This document shows, in pieces, positions 41,348 through 49,947 of a DNA stretch of 64,000 bases. The position numbers were made by a program, and so were the translations under genes. The DNA comes from CAZPDM01 sp964585305 (lineage in GTDB: Bacteria; Planctomycetota; Uabimicrobiia; Uabimicrobiales; JABWCH01). How positions within the stretch are numbered: position 1 is the stretch's first letter; each line of letters opens with the position of its first letter. The notes beneath the pieces were generated by a model. The model was not told the DNA's origin, did no database searches, and saw only the letters and a program-made list of their open reading frames with translations. Location: the NCBI GenBank assembly GCA_964585305.1, contig CAZPDM010000005.1, positions 20,582 to 84,581 of the forward strand, written 5' to 3'.

Positions 41348-42295
41348 ATGCAAAATTATCTTGATCAATGCAAAGGTTGTATGTGGGGACTTGCAATTGG
41401 TGATGCACTAGGTTTTCCTATTGAATTTAGCCCAATTGATTTAATTCATTCCAGATATGGATCATCCGGGATTACAACATTTGTCCAAGCCTTTCCTAAT
41501 GCTCCATTAGGAATATATTCTGATGATACTGATATGAGTTTAGCAGTCGCACGAGCATTATTACAAAGCAAAAATCCAAAAGATATAGATAATGTTATGT
41601 CAGAAATCGTTCGTGAATTTATAGATTGGGCCAATAATTGTGAAGAAATGCGAGCTCCAGGGACTACTTGTTTAAATGGATGCGATAATTTAGCAAAAGG
41701 AATATCTTGGCAAGAAAGTGGAATCAGGAATTCTAAAGGTTGTGGTGCAGCTATGCGTAGTGCACCAATTGGAATATTTTATGAAAATATAGAAGATGTT
41801 GTAAAAGTATCGTACGCTACAAGTATTTGTACTCACGCCCATCCTACTGGTATTGCGTCCGGAATCGCGACTGCAATATGTACATACCTTGGTTTACATC
41901 AAGTTCCTTGCGAACAAATGATTCCGCAAACAATACAACTTATTGCTCCGTATGATACATTAAAAGAAGTCTCCAGCAAATTGGAACTCGCCTTGAAAAT
42001 CTTAAATGAACCGCCAAATATAGCTATTCCTAAAATTGGTCAAGGATGGATAGGAGAAGAAGCAATTGCAATAGCTCTCTATGCTTTTCTTAAAACCCCC
42101 CAAGATTATCGTCAAACTGTACTTAATGCTGCAAATATTACTGGAGATTCTGATTCAACAGCCTGCATTGCAGGAGCAATTTCCGGAGCATATAATGGTT
42201 CAAAAAATATACCCCAAGAATGGATCAATGTTGTAGAAAATACAAACTTAATATTAGAGATAGCTACTGCATTACACTCTAAAAGAGTTATATAA
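41348..42295 (+). CDS. ADP-ribosylglycohydrolase family protein
   Basis: A 315-residue cytoplasmic enzyme of the DraG/ARH family, which removes ADP-ribose from proteins or hydrolyses related compounds. CKGCMWGLAIGDALGFPIEF, YSDDTDMSLAVARAL, NSKGCGAAMRSAPIGIFY and TGDSDSTACIAGAISGAYNG carry the paired Asp residues that bind two Mg ions (SDDTD and GDSDST). It is full length. AGGAGG is 6-7 bases from the ATG. No ADP-ribosyltransferase is nearby, so the target is unknown. The WD40 gene follows by about 70 bases and may be cotranscribed. Confidence 0.93.
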   Translation: MQNYLDQCKGCMWGLAIGDALGFPIEFSPIDLIHSRYGSSGITTFVQAFPNAPLGIYSDDTDMSLAVARALLQSKNPKDIDNVMSEIVREFIDWANNCEEMRAPGTTCLNGCDNLAKGISWQESGIRNSKGCGAAMRSAPIGIFYENIEDVVKVSYATSICTHAHPTGIASGIATAICTYLGLHQVPCEQMIPQTIQLIAPYDTLKEVSSKLELALKILNEPPNIAIPKIGQGWIGEEAIAIALYAFLKTPQDYRQTVLNAANITGDSDSTACIAGAISGAYNGSKNIPQEWINVVENTNLILEIATALHSKRVI

Positions 42296-42363
42296 AATAT
42301 TTTTTATACCCAAAAGAATTTAAAAGTTTGTATACAAAAAAGAAGAAAGAAGGAAAATCTGAA

Positions 42364-43800
42364 ATGAAAGAAAAAGTGTTTATATTTTTGTATTTTTTTA
42401 TACTTATTTTTCCTTTGATAGCTTCATCTGATGATATTTATCTTTGGAATCCATCTATTCGTTATCGTTTTCCTACCCTGACATACCAAGGAAAAACCTG
42501 GGTAAATGGAGAGGTTAAGGCAGATGTAGCAATTAAATCGGTGAATGTTATTCTCAGTAACTCACGCGGAAGTAAAGAAAGTACGGAATGTACACTTTAT
42601 TTTTTAGATAGTACCAAACAACAGGCAGTTTTTAAAAATGAAATTACTGTTAATCCGCAACTACCATTGATGACAATTGAAGTCATCCATGAAAATAAAA
42701 CTACCTGCCAAAGAAGTTATATATTGCCCATTTCCTGCACTTCCGCAAATTATGATAATTTTGGAGAAATTGTTGCAGTACAACTTTCCAAAGAAACTGT
42801 TCGATGTTTAAAATTTAGCAAAGATAATTTATATTTAATTGCTGGATTAGATGATGGAACAATAAAAGTTCTGGATCCCTGGACTTTGAAAATTTTAAAA
42901 AATTTACGTGGACATGCTAGCAGTGTTCGAGATGTTTTAATTACACGAGATAACAAAACTATTGTTTCTTGTAGTACAGATAAAACGATTAAAATATGGG
43001 ATATTGCTACAGAAAAATGTACGACGACATTAACGGATAAGGAATTCCCGGTTGAATCTATTGCCTTAAGTCCAGATGAAAAATATTTAGCTAGTGGCTC
43101 TCGTTACATTTTGCTATGGGATTTTCCTACACGACAGTTTATAAAAAAAATGACGCTTTCATATTTTATGGATATTCGTCCATTAGTATTTAGCCCAGAT
43201 GGAAAACGATTATTTAGTGGAGATGATCGCAACTCAATCCGCGTTTGGAAAATTCCAGATGGCTATTATGATAGCTATCGTTATCATGGAAGTAGTATTA
43301 CTGCAATGACTATTTGCCCTAGTATGCAATATTTATACACTGGAGATAAATCTTGTTACATGAGACGTTGGCAACTTTTGCTCGATACAAACAATACTTC
43401 CTGGGATGGCGAAGAAAAATTATGGGAATTACGAGTCAATATTGATAAATGGAGAGGTTGCGATCAATCAGATGTTGATGATTATAAAGGATTTTTCAGC
43501 AAAGTTAAACGACTTCCTGTTTATACTGTAACAAATGTTGATGATATGGAAATTGACAAACCATATAATGATTTTAGCCAAGGCGGTGCTATGATTAGCA
43601 TGAAAGTCAATGGCACAGGCGAATTCCTTATGCTGGCTGGTCGTGATGGAGAAGTGCGTATTCACGAAACCGCTACAGCCAAATGTCGATGGAATGTTTG
43701 CTTAAATAAAGATTTGTGTTCTGCAGATTTTAGTGATAATGGAATGATGGTTGCAATCGGCGGTATTAAAGGAATGATCTGGATATATGGTATTCCATAA
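42364..43800 (+). CDS. Exported WD40-repeat protein
   Basis: A 478-residue exported protein. The ATG at 42364 starts a clean signal peptide (hydrophobic residues 5-20, cleavage near IASSDD) and has AAGGAAAA upstream; a TTG 12 codons earlier would spoil the leader. Residues 25-130 are a beta domain (an Ig-like WVNGEVKADVAIKSVNVIL). Residues 140-478 form WD40 blades (GLDDGTIKVLDPWTLKIL, RGHASSVRDVLITRDNKT, SCSTDKTIKIWDIATEKC, ending AIGGIKGMIWIYGIP). Secreted WD40 propellers are frequent in Planctomycetota. The stop codon lies 30 bases before an assembly gap, and the last 26 bases of the gene are repeated after the gap. Confidence 0.88.
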   Translation: MKEKVFIFLYFFILIFPLIASSDDIYLWNPSIRYRFPTLTYQGKTWVNGEVKADVAIKSVNVILSNSRGSKESTECTLYFLDSTKQQAVFKNEITVNPQLPLMTIEVIHENKTTCQRSYILPISCTSANYDNFGEIVAVQLSKETVRCLKFSKDNLYLIAGLDDGTIKVLDPWTLKILKNLRGHASSVRDVLITRDNKTIVSCSTDKTIKIWDIATEKCTTTLTDKEFPVESIALSPDEKYLASGSRYILLWDFPTRQFIKKMTLSYFMDIRPLVFSPDGKRLFSGDDRNSIRVWKIPDGYYDSYRYHGSSITAMTICPSMQYLYTGDKSCYMRRWQLLLDTNNTSWDGEEKLWELRVNIDKWRGCDQSDVDDYKGFFSKVKRLPVYTVTNVDDMEIDKPYNDFSQGGAMISMKVNGTGEFLMLAGRDGEVRIHETATAKCRWNVCLNKDLCSADFSDNGMMVAIGGIKGMIWIYGIP

Positions 43801-43829
43801 TAATTAAAAAAAGAACAAATAACTTAAAA
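43775..43829 (+). repeat. 55-base sequence repeated exactly on the other side of the gap (left copy)
   Basis: This stretch, covering the last codons of the WD40 gene and the start of its terminator, is identical to 43930-43984. The copy ends exactly at the N-run. Confidence 0.97.
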
Positions 43830-43929
43830 NNNNNNNNNNNNNNNNNNNNNNNNNNNNNNNNNNNNNNNNNNNNNNNNNNNNNNNNNNNNNNNNNNNNNNN
43901 NNNNNNNNNNNNNNNNNNNNNNNNNNNNN
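43830..43929. other. Assembly gap (100 N)
   Basis: Exactly 100 N, a conventional placeholder length. The identical flanks suggest that the two contigs overlap and that little or no sequence is missing. Confidence 0.98.
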
Positions 43930-43984
43930 TGATCTGGATATATGGTATTCCATAATAATTAAAAAAAGAACAAATAACTTAAAA
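43930..43984 (+). repeat. 55-base sequence repeated exactly on the other side of the gap (right copy)
   Basis: Identical to 43775-43829 and beginning exactly at the end of the N-run. It is best read as the same locus assembled twice. Confidence 0.97.
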
Positions 43985-44002
43985 TTATTTGTTCTTTTTT
44001 TA
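43961..44002. terminator. Terminator of the WD40 gene / pseudogene
   Basis: A 17-bp perfect stem AAAAAAAGAACAAATAA/TTATTTGTTCTTTTTTT closes over a 7-base loop. Its left arm alone is present before the gap, which supports the view that the flanks are one locus. Confidence 0.85.
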
Positions 44003-44006
44003 ATAC

Positions 44007-44690
44007 CTAGCATGGATTTGCTTTTTTCTTGAGTATGTCTTGGAATTTTCCAAATTCGACTTTGTTTTCTTTTAGTATTTCTATTGCTGCTTGCGAAAAA
44101 CTTCCATTATGATCTGTATAAATCGCAAGTAGCTTTCTTTCTTTGTTCTTTTGACCTACAAGTTGGAGTAATGCTATAAATTTTTCTGCATCCTTTACCG
44201 ATACTTTGCTTTTTCTTTTTTTTGTTTCCATCACTAATACTACTTCTTTTTTTGTTTTCGTGTCTTGCAGGATTCCGCATATCTATTTCATAGTTCTTCC
44301 TTTGACAACGGCGGGATATTAGCCACATTACAACGGTTTTTTAACGCACTCGTCAATGCCTCATTCAACTAATATACTCACCACGGATCCACTTAGTAAT
44401 ACCCAAAAATTTGCACTCTTCATAATCCTGAGTAAATTCATCTGGCATTTTCCACAATATTTGTCTATATCGGGCGGGATGTCCATTAAATTTGGTACTT
44501 TCTCTTCCAATACAATCCCACTCGCCAATTCCTGCATTTCATCAATAATCAGCATACAACGTTTCTTGAATAATTGAGACAAAGTGTCTAAAAACGAACT
44601 CAGTATTTCTTTCAATTTTTCTAAGTCTGTTTCTATGATCTTTGGATAAATCTTTGTTATTTTAAGCAACTCTTTTTTTTCTATTTTCAC
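44007..44690 (-). pseudogene. Broken AAA-ATPase with PD-(D/E)xK-like C-terminus (DUF234-type)
   Basis: Two remnants on the minus strand look like one decayed gene. 44361-44690 encodes the Walker B and sensor part of an ATPase (KKRCMLIIDEMQELASG, then FWVLLSGSVVSILVE) with no Walker A. A frame jump follows. YEIDMRNPA is read in one frame near 44290, and QDTKTKKEVVLVMETKKRKS in another, continuing to 44007 (KDAEKFIALLQLVGQ, LLAIYTDHNGSF). Asp ... Glu-x-Lys in this order suits the nuclease-like domain that ends archaeal-type ATPases of the DUF234 group. Stops and frameshifts between the pieces and loss of the N-terminus indicate a pseudogene. The family is usually multi-copy, which could also explain the nearby assembly break. 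Confidence 0.65.
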
Positions 44691-44733
44691 TTTTTTTTGT
44701 TAGCTTTTTATTAAAATCAAATAATAGGTGCGA

Positions 44734-44778
44734 AAACAAAAAAAGATCAGTTAGGGGAATATCCCAAAACTGATCTTT
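44734..44778 (-). terminator. Terminator of the kinase-nth operon
   Basis: On the minus strand an 11-bp stem AAAGATCAGTT/AACTGATCTTT with a 15-base loop is followed by a T-run. It lies 25 bases after the nth stop codon. Confidence 0.85.
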
Positions 44779-44803
44779 CATTTTTTATTTGCCTATGTTC
44801 TTG

Positions 44804-45472
44804 CTATTTTTCTTCCTGATTTATACCATAATCACACAACTTTAATAATGGGCATACTTCACAATGTGCCTTACGACTTGTACAAATTTTTCGACCGAGT
44901 TGAATGAGTTGCAAAGAAAATTGATTCCAGGAGTCTGGTGGTAATTTTTCAGCTATATCTTGTTCTATTTTATCTGGGTCGGTACTTTGAGTAAATCCCA
45001 AACGATAGCAAATTCTTTTAACATGTGTATCTACTACAACTGCTGGAATTCCAAATGATGCACCTAAAATAACATTCGCTGTTTTCCGACCTACTCCTGG
45101 TAATTTTAAAAGATCATCAAGATTATCCGGAACTTGCCCCTTAAATTCTTTTAATATCATTTTAGAAGTGGCCAATATATTTTTGGCTTTATTATGATAA
45201 AACCCTGTAGAGCGAATTAAGGATTCTATTTCTTTTACTTTAGCAGATGCTAAAGACTGAACATCTGGAAATTTCGCAAAAAGTTGTGGCGTGACAATAT
45301 TTACCTGGCGATCCGTACATTGAGCGGACATCATGGTTGCAATTAAAAGTTGAAACGTTGTTTGATGTATTAACTCAGTATGAAGATTAGGATAAAGAGA
45401 ATCCAGAACTTTTAAAATAGAACTTACTTTTTGAGAAGTTTTTGATTTCTTTTGGAGTAAAGTTTTAGGCAT
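44804..45472 (-). CDS. nth: Endonuclease III
   Basis: A 222-residue DNA glycosylase/AP lyase that removes oxidised pyrimidines in base-excision repair. The helix-hairpin-helix LPGVGRKTANVILG contains the catalytic Lys, and VVVDTHVKRICYRLG the catalytic Asp. The four Cys of the [4Fe-4S] cluster are in CTSRKAHCEVCPLLKLC with the family spacing C-x6-C-x2-C-x5-C. ATMMSAQCTDRQVN is the usual N-terminal motif. AAAAGGAAAATT precedes the ATG. It lies 29 bases after the large kinase gene in the same orientation and is followed by a terminator, so it is the last gene of that transcript. Confidence 0.97.
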   Translation of the reverse strand: MPKTLLQKKSKTSQKVSSILKVLDSLYPNLHTELIHQTTFQLLIATMMSAQCTDRQVNIVTPQLFAKFPDVQSLASAKVKEIESLIRSTGFYHNKAKNILATSKMILKEFKGQVPDNLDDLLKLPGVGRKTANVILGASFGIPAVVVDTHVKRICYRLGFTQSTDPDKIEQDIAEKLPPDSWNQFSLQLIQLGRKICTSRKAHCEVCPLLKLCDYGINQEEK

Positions 45473-45501
45473 AATTTTCCTTTTTATTTTTTTAATAAAA
45501 T

Positions 45502-48500
45502 TTATCTATCTTGTATAACTGTCAACCAACCTGCATCTGTTCCTATGTAAATACGATTTTCTAAAACAACAAAAGAAGATACTGATTTTCCTGGAACAGA
45601 AAGACTCCACGCAATATTGCCAGTTTGTAAATCTAAACTATAAATTTCTGCATTACAAGTGGCAAGATAAATTTTATTTTTCCCTAAAACCATTTCACTA
45701 CATAGTGTCGTTTCTAAAGCTTGTTGCCATTTTAATTTTCCAGTATTTGCATCAAGAGCATAGCAATTGCCCTTTTGATCGCCAATGTAAATAATAGTAT
45801 CGGTTACAATGCAAGACTTAATACCTGATTGACAAGTATAAATCCAATTTTGCTGACCTGTTTTAATCTGAAGACTATAGAAATTTCCAATATCATCACC
45901 AAAGTAAATTGCTTTATTTGTAACACCTGGCATACTTGTAATTGAGCCATTTGCTTTATAGGCCCAAGATTTTTGCCAAGATAAGCTATTGGTTTGAATG
46001 TTAGCATTCCAAGATTGAAAATTTCCTGATTGATCACCTGTCCAAATATTCAAATTTTGCGCAAACAGAGGCATAGTAAATTTCTGAGAATTTTGAATAT
46101 CCACAATTTTACGACCACTAACAAGAGAAAAACATTTGATTAAATTTTGCTGAGGAACAAGTAAGAACTTCCCTTGAAGTTGAGTTAAGCCCATCCCTAT
46201 ATTTTCTAAACTTTCTTTAAGACTCCAATCTTTAACAAAGTCTCCCCCCAATGTCATCATTTGAGATATTCCTACATTACGAACAATCACAATTTTTGCT
46301 GTAGTGTTGTTGATATCTTGAGGAAGGTATAACAATTGAGAAGGCATATTCGCATATAAATTTCCCTTAAGTGGCTTAAACGCAGGCACAAAAGATTTAG
46401 TATTAGGAATAGCTTGTATTAAAGCACCATCTTGTAAAGCCATCCATAATATTTTTTCTTTTTTTAAGGATAATATCTGAGTTATTGGAATATTTAAGCG
46501 TCTTTGCCAAAGTAATTGTTTTTGTTGTTGAGAAGTTTCTTTAAGTATATGACACCAAACTTCTTCTTTTTCTACTGTTGTAAAGCAATGATAATCACCC
46601 GACAATTGCCATGGAGAATTAGCTACTCCTGGAAATTTAATTTTAGATCCAAGATTAGGAATTGTTGCAAAATCTTTTTTTGATATTTTGGGCAAAGACA
46701 TAGCAGATGAGTGAGATAAAGGCAAATAAGAATTTAGTTTTCGCGAAGAAAGATCAAACTGATAGCAATTTTGTTCACTTTTTAAAAATAGAACTTTAGA
46801 AGAAAGAATACCGCTTTCGCAAATCACTGATTCAGTATACCAAGCACCAAGAATAGCCCCATTTTTTAATGATATGCGATAAGTATAACCATTTTGACAA
46901 CTGGCTAATATTTCATCTTGAAAAAGGAGACATGGAGTACTTAAATCTGATGGCAAAAGAATCTGTAATAATGTTTTTCCTGTGCCTATTGCAATAACTT
47001 TAATTTGCTTTCCCTGTAGTTGAGATAAAATAACTTTATCAGCAAAACGACTATTTTGAGTCTCCTGATTTTTAGGAGTAAGCCATATCCACTGATAATT
47101 CCCTTTTCCAGATAAGGATTCCGTCCACAACACTCTTCCATCACTGACAAAAACACAATGGCAATATACTGAATTTGCAGCCATCATAGTTCCAGCATTT
47201 TTCATTCCAGGTTGAAAAAGCGGACGATTACCTAATAAAAAATACTGCCATACATCTGAAGAATTTGGCTTACGAGATGCTTTATTTATTGATTCATTTT
47301 GTTTTTTATAAAAGCGGACTTCTTCCTCTAACTGCTCTGCATCATAATATTTCCAAGCCTCCATGCGTTTTCGCAAGATTCTTTCTTGAAGTTGTTCTTG
47401 TAGTTTTAAGGCTTCTGCTTTAAATTCCGCATTGGATAGCCAACGGTTTTCATATTCTGACCAAGTCTTTTGAGCATTTGCTAAATTGGTTGGACTAATT
47501 ATATTTTCTGTTGTTATATCTATCAAAGCAATCTGTTGTTGCAATTCACGTAATTTACTTTGCAAAAATTCTCGTTCTTTCCGTTTACGTTCCTCTTCTT
47601 GTAAATCTGCTAACCAAATTTGTGCCTGTTTAGCAATCGCAGAATGTGGATTGATTTGACGAATTTGCTCGCATAAAGGTTGCGCATGAATCAAACGCTC
47701 TACAACTGGCTTAGTATATGCTTCTTTCCATAATGCTATCTGCCATTGTTCCTTTAATTCTGAAATACGTGAGCTGTCTGGATATTTTTGAAGAAAATTT
47801 TCTCCATATTTTTGAATATCTACAAAATTTGCATTCTGAATAGCTTGCCAAAATTTCTGCCAATCACGAGATTCTCTTTGCATCCAACTATATAAAACTA
47901 TCGTAACAGTACTTAAAATCATAATTGCCAATCCAGAAACAATCCCCAATAGCATTTTTCTTTGACGAGATTGTTTTTGTTTCTTAGAAATAATAGTGCT
48001 ATCAGCATCTGACAGATTATTTTTACTAGCTAATTTCCCAGAAGCGTTTGGAATGTATCTCTCTTCTGTAGTAGAAAATTTCTTACCAGCAGGATTTGAA
48101 AGTTCACGAGTAGGGACAAAATTTGATAATTTAGCCACAGGTTTTTCTAAATTAGGAAGCTCATGCGTACCAGTTTTCTTATTTACAGGATTTCTTAATT
48201 CGGCAGTCTCTATAATTTTTTTTGCACTATATGATGGGATATTAAAATTTTCAACATTTTCATGATTTAAAGACATATCTCGTGGTAATTCTTCTGTAGC
48301 TTGCAAATCATCTAATTGAGAAAGTTTATATTTAATTTTATTTAAAACATCCAACAATTCTTGCGGTGTTTGATAACGTTGTTCAGGAGATTTTGCCATC
48401 ATTTTTCTTATAACATGAATCAAATCGTGTTTATGTTTGTAACCAGATTCTTCAGGAAATTTAAGAGGTTCATCTAAATGCTGCTGCCGAATGCGTTTGT

Positions 48501-49668
48501 TATCTCCAACAAAAGGAAGTTTACCAAACAACAAACGATAAAATACCGCCCCTAATGAATAAATATCACTGCGAATATCAACATTTACGTTCCCTTTAAT
48601 TTGCTCAGGACTCATATAGGCTACTGTTCCAAAAACACTCTCATCTGTTTCTATTGTAGTTGTATCCCGAACTAAACCAAAATCACAAAGCTTAACATTA
48701 AAATCTTTTGTCAATAAAATATTTTCTGGTTTAATATCCCGATGAACACGATCTTTTTGATGCGCATGTTCTAAGGCTTGAACAACTTGAATTACAATTC
48801 GGAGAGCTTCATCAGTAAGCAACCGACCACCATTATCTTTAAGATGTTGTTGCAATGTTGGACCATCTACGTATTCCATAACAATATATGGAATTCCATT
48901 CACATCTCCCGATTCAATTCCAGAAACAATATGAGGATGATGAAACTCTAGCAAAGCTTTTGCTTCTCTTTGAAATTGCTCTCGAATTTGTGTCTCATGT
49001 GCTTTAGCAGTAGTACTAAAGATTTTACAAGCTACAATTTTTTTTGTCTTCAAACATCTTGCTGTATAAATATGCCCCATTCCTCCCATACCAATAAGTT
49101 CCTGTATTTTATAACTGGGAATTTGGACAAGAATATTATTTTGATAATTTTGTATTTGCAATAATGATTGCTTAGACAAGTAATTTTCGTTAATTAGAAT
49201 ATCTTCCAAAGGAAAATATAAACCATCCAAAGCAATTTCTGTTTGTTTTTTTACTGCAGATTTTAATCGCTCCTGATTTAAAATTCCTAACTTCATAGCA
49301 ATCTTACCAATAAGTTTATCCGTACGTTTTACCGCAGCAAACGGCTCTATAAGAATAGCATCATCTTGTATACTAATAATACTAAATTTAATTTTATAAT
49401 AGCCAACTTGAAGAAAGTCGCCATCTTTTAAAAGTTGCTTATCTTTAACTTTACGTTCGTTCACTAAAGTATGATTTGTACTTTTTAAATTTTGTATCCA
49501 GAAATTTTTTTCTTGATAAAAAATCTTGCAATGCAATCTAGACATCGTAGGATCATTAGTTAAAACAACATCAGCACTATGACTGCGTCCTAATACTAAA
49601 AATCCTCCCGGCATAATTTTATACTTTAAAGGTTCTTTTACATTTATAATTTCCAATTCTCCATGCAT
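45502..49668 (-). CDS. FHA - MshEN-like - Ser/Thr kinase - PQQ propeller protein
   Basis: A 1388-residue membrane-spanning signalling protein. Residues 15-100 are an FHA domain that binds phospho-Thr (VLGRSHSADVVL, PTMSRLHCKI, NHTLVNERKV). Residues 110-175 look like an MshEN domain (KLIGKIAMKLGILNQERLKS, LEDILINENYLSKQ). Residues 183-445 are a Hanks-type kinase: GMGGMGHIY loop, ACKIF Lys, HRDIKPENILL, CDFGLV, GTVAYMSPEQ, all intact. A membrane segment lies near 575-597. Residues 600-820 are helical, with coiled-coil segments. The C-terminus from about 820 is a PQQ-type beta-propeller (YIGDQKGNCYALDANTGKLK and similar blades) outside the cytoplasm that probably senses an envelope signal. AAAGGAAAG precedes the start. 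nth follows. Confidence 0.92.
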   Translation of the reverse strand: MHGELEIINVKEPLKYKIMPGGFLVLGRSHSADVVLTNDPTMSRLHCKIFYQEKNFWIQNLKSTNHTLVNERKVKDKQLLKDGDFLQVGYYKIKFSIISIQDDAILIEPFAAVKRTDKLIGKIAMKLGILNQERLKSAVKKQTEIALDGLYFPLEDILINENYLSKQSLLQIQNYQNNILVQIPSYKIQELIGMGGMGHIYTARCLKTKKIVACKIFSTTAKAHETQIREQFQREAKALLEFHHPHIVSGIESGDVNGIPYIVMEYVDGPTLQQHLKDNGGRLLTDEALRIVIQVVQALEHAHQKDRVHRDIKPENILLTKDFNVKLCDFGLVRDTTTIETDESVFGTVAYMSPEQIKGNVNVDIRSDIYSLGAVFYRLLFGKLPFVGDNKRIRQQHLDEPLKFPEESGYKHKHDLIHVIRKMMAKSPEQRYQTPQELLDVLNKIKYKLSQLDDLQATEELPRDMSLNHENVENFNIPSYSAKKIIETAELRNPVNKKTGTHELPNLEKPVAKLSNFVPTRELSNPAGKKFSTTEERYIPNASGKLASKNNLSDADSTIISKKQKQSRQRKMLLGIVSGLAIMILSTVTIVLYSWMQRESRDWQKFWQAIQNANFVDIQKYGENFLQKYPDSSRISELKEQWQIALWKEAYTKPVVERLIHAQPLCEQIRQINPHSAIAKQAQIWLADLQEEERKRKEREFLQSKLRELQQQIALIDITTENIISPTNLANAQKTWSEYENRWLSNAEFKAEALKLQEQLQERILRKRMEAWKYYDAEQLEEEVRFYKKQNESINKASRKPNSSDVWQYFLLGNRPLFQPGMKNAGTMMAANSVYCHCVFVSDGRVLWTESLSGKGNYQWIWLTPKNQETQNSRFADKVILSQLQGKQIKVIAIGTGKTLLQILLPSDLSTPCLLFQDEILASCQNGYTYRISLKNGAILGAWYTESVICESGILSSKVLFLKSEQNCYQFDLSSRKLNSYLPLSHSSAMSLPKISKKDFATIPNLGSKIKFPGVANSPWQLSGDYHCFTTVEKEEVWCHILKETSQQQKQLLWQRRLNIPITQILSLKKEKILWMALQDGALIQAIPNTKSFVPAFKPLKGNLYANMPSQLLYLPQDINNTTAKIVIVRNVGISQMMTLGGDFVKDWSLKESLENIGMGLTQLQGKFLLVPQQNLIKCFSLVSGRKIVDIQNSQKFTMPLFAQNLNIWTGDQSGNFQSWNANIQTNSLSWQKSWAYKANGSITSMPGVTNKAIYFGDDIGNFYSLQIKTGQQNWIYTCQSGIKSCIVTDTIIYIGDQKGNCYALDANTGKLKWQQALETTLCSEMVLGKNKIYLATCNAEIYSLDLQTGNIAWSLSVPGKSVSSFVVLENRIYIGTDAGWLTVIQDR

Positions 49669-49800
49669 TTTACTTTCCTTTAAGAAATTAGAACAAATGC
49701 TTTCTTTATAGAATTTGTTGTTTTTAGTAGAAAAATTGCTTAAACTATGGCATAATTAAAATCTTAAAATTAAGAATCTGCTTACTTAAACTAAGTGGTC

Positions 49801-49939
49801 TGTCAAAAGTATTTGGACTTATAAATGATAACGTTAACAAAAGAAAAATGTATAGTGTGAAGCTCAATTCCTCACAGTTAAATCAAACGCGTAGTTGGCA
49901 TTTTTTTAGTCCAAAAACTTTTGTCCATTCATTTATAAG
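49801..49939. repeat. Two crossing inverted-repeat pairs upstream of sufS
   Basis: AAAAGTATTTGGACT (49805-49819) pairs with AGTCCAAAAACTTTT (49908-49922) with one mismatch. CTTATAAATGA (49818-49828) pairs perfectly with TCATTTATAAG (49929-49939). The order A-B-A'-B' is not nested. It could be the ends of a small non-autonomous element of about 140 bases or a pseudoknot-capable leader of sufS. No open reading frame lies within. Confidence 0.55.
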
Positions 49940-49947
49940 AAATATTT

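Noticed and set aside
43804..44013. Open frame running through the N-run
   Set aside because: It exists only because undefined bases are read as open; both ends are the duplicated flank.
44107..44328. Separate small Lys/Arg-rich gene
   Set aside because: It is a shifted frame over the decayed ATPase-nuclease; only its first residues (YEID) fit the parent gene.
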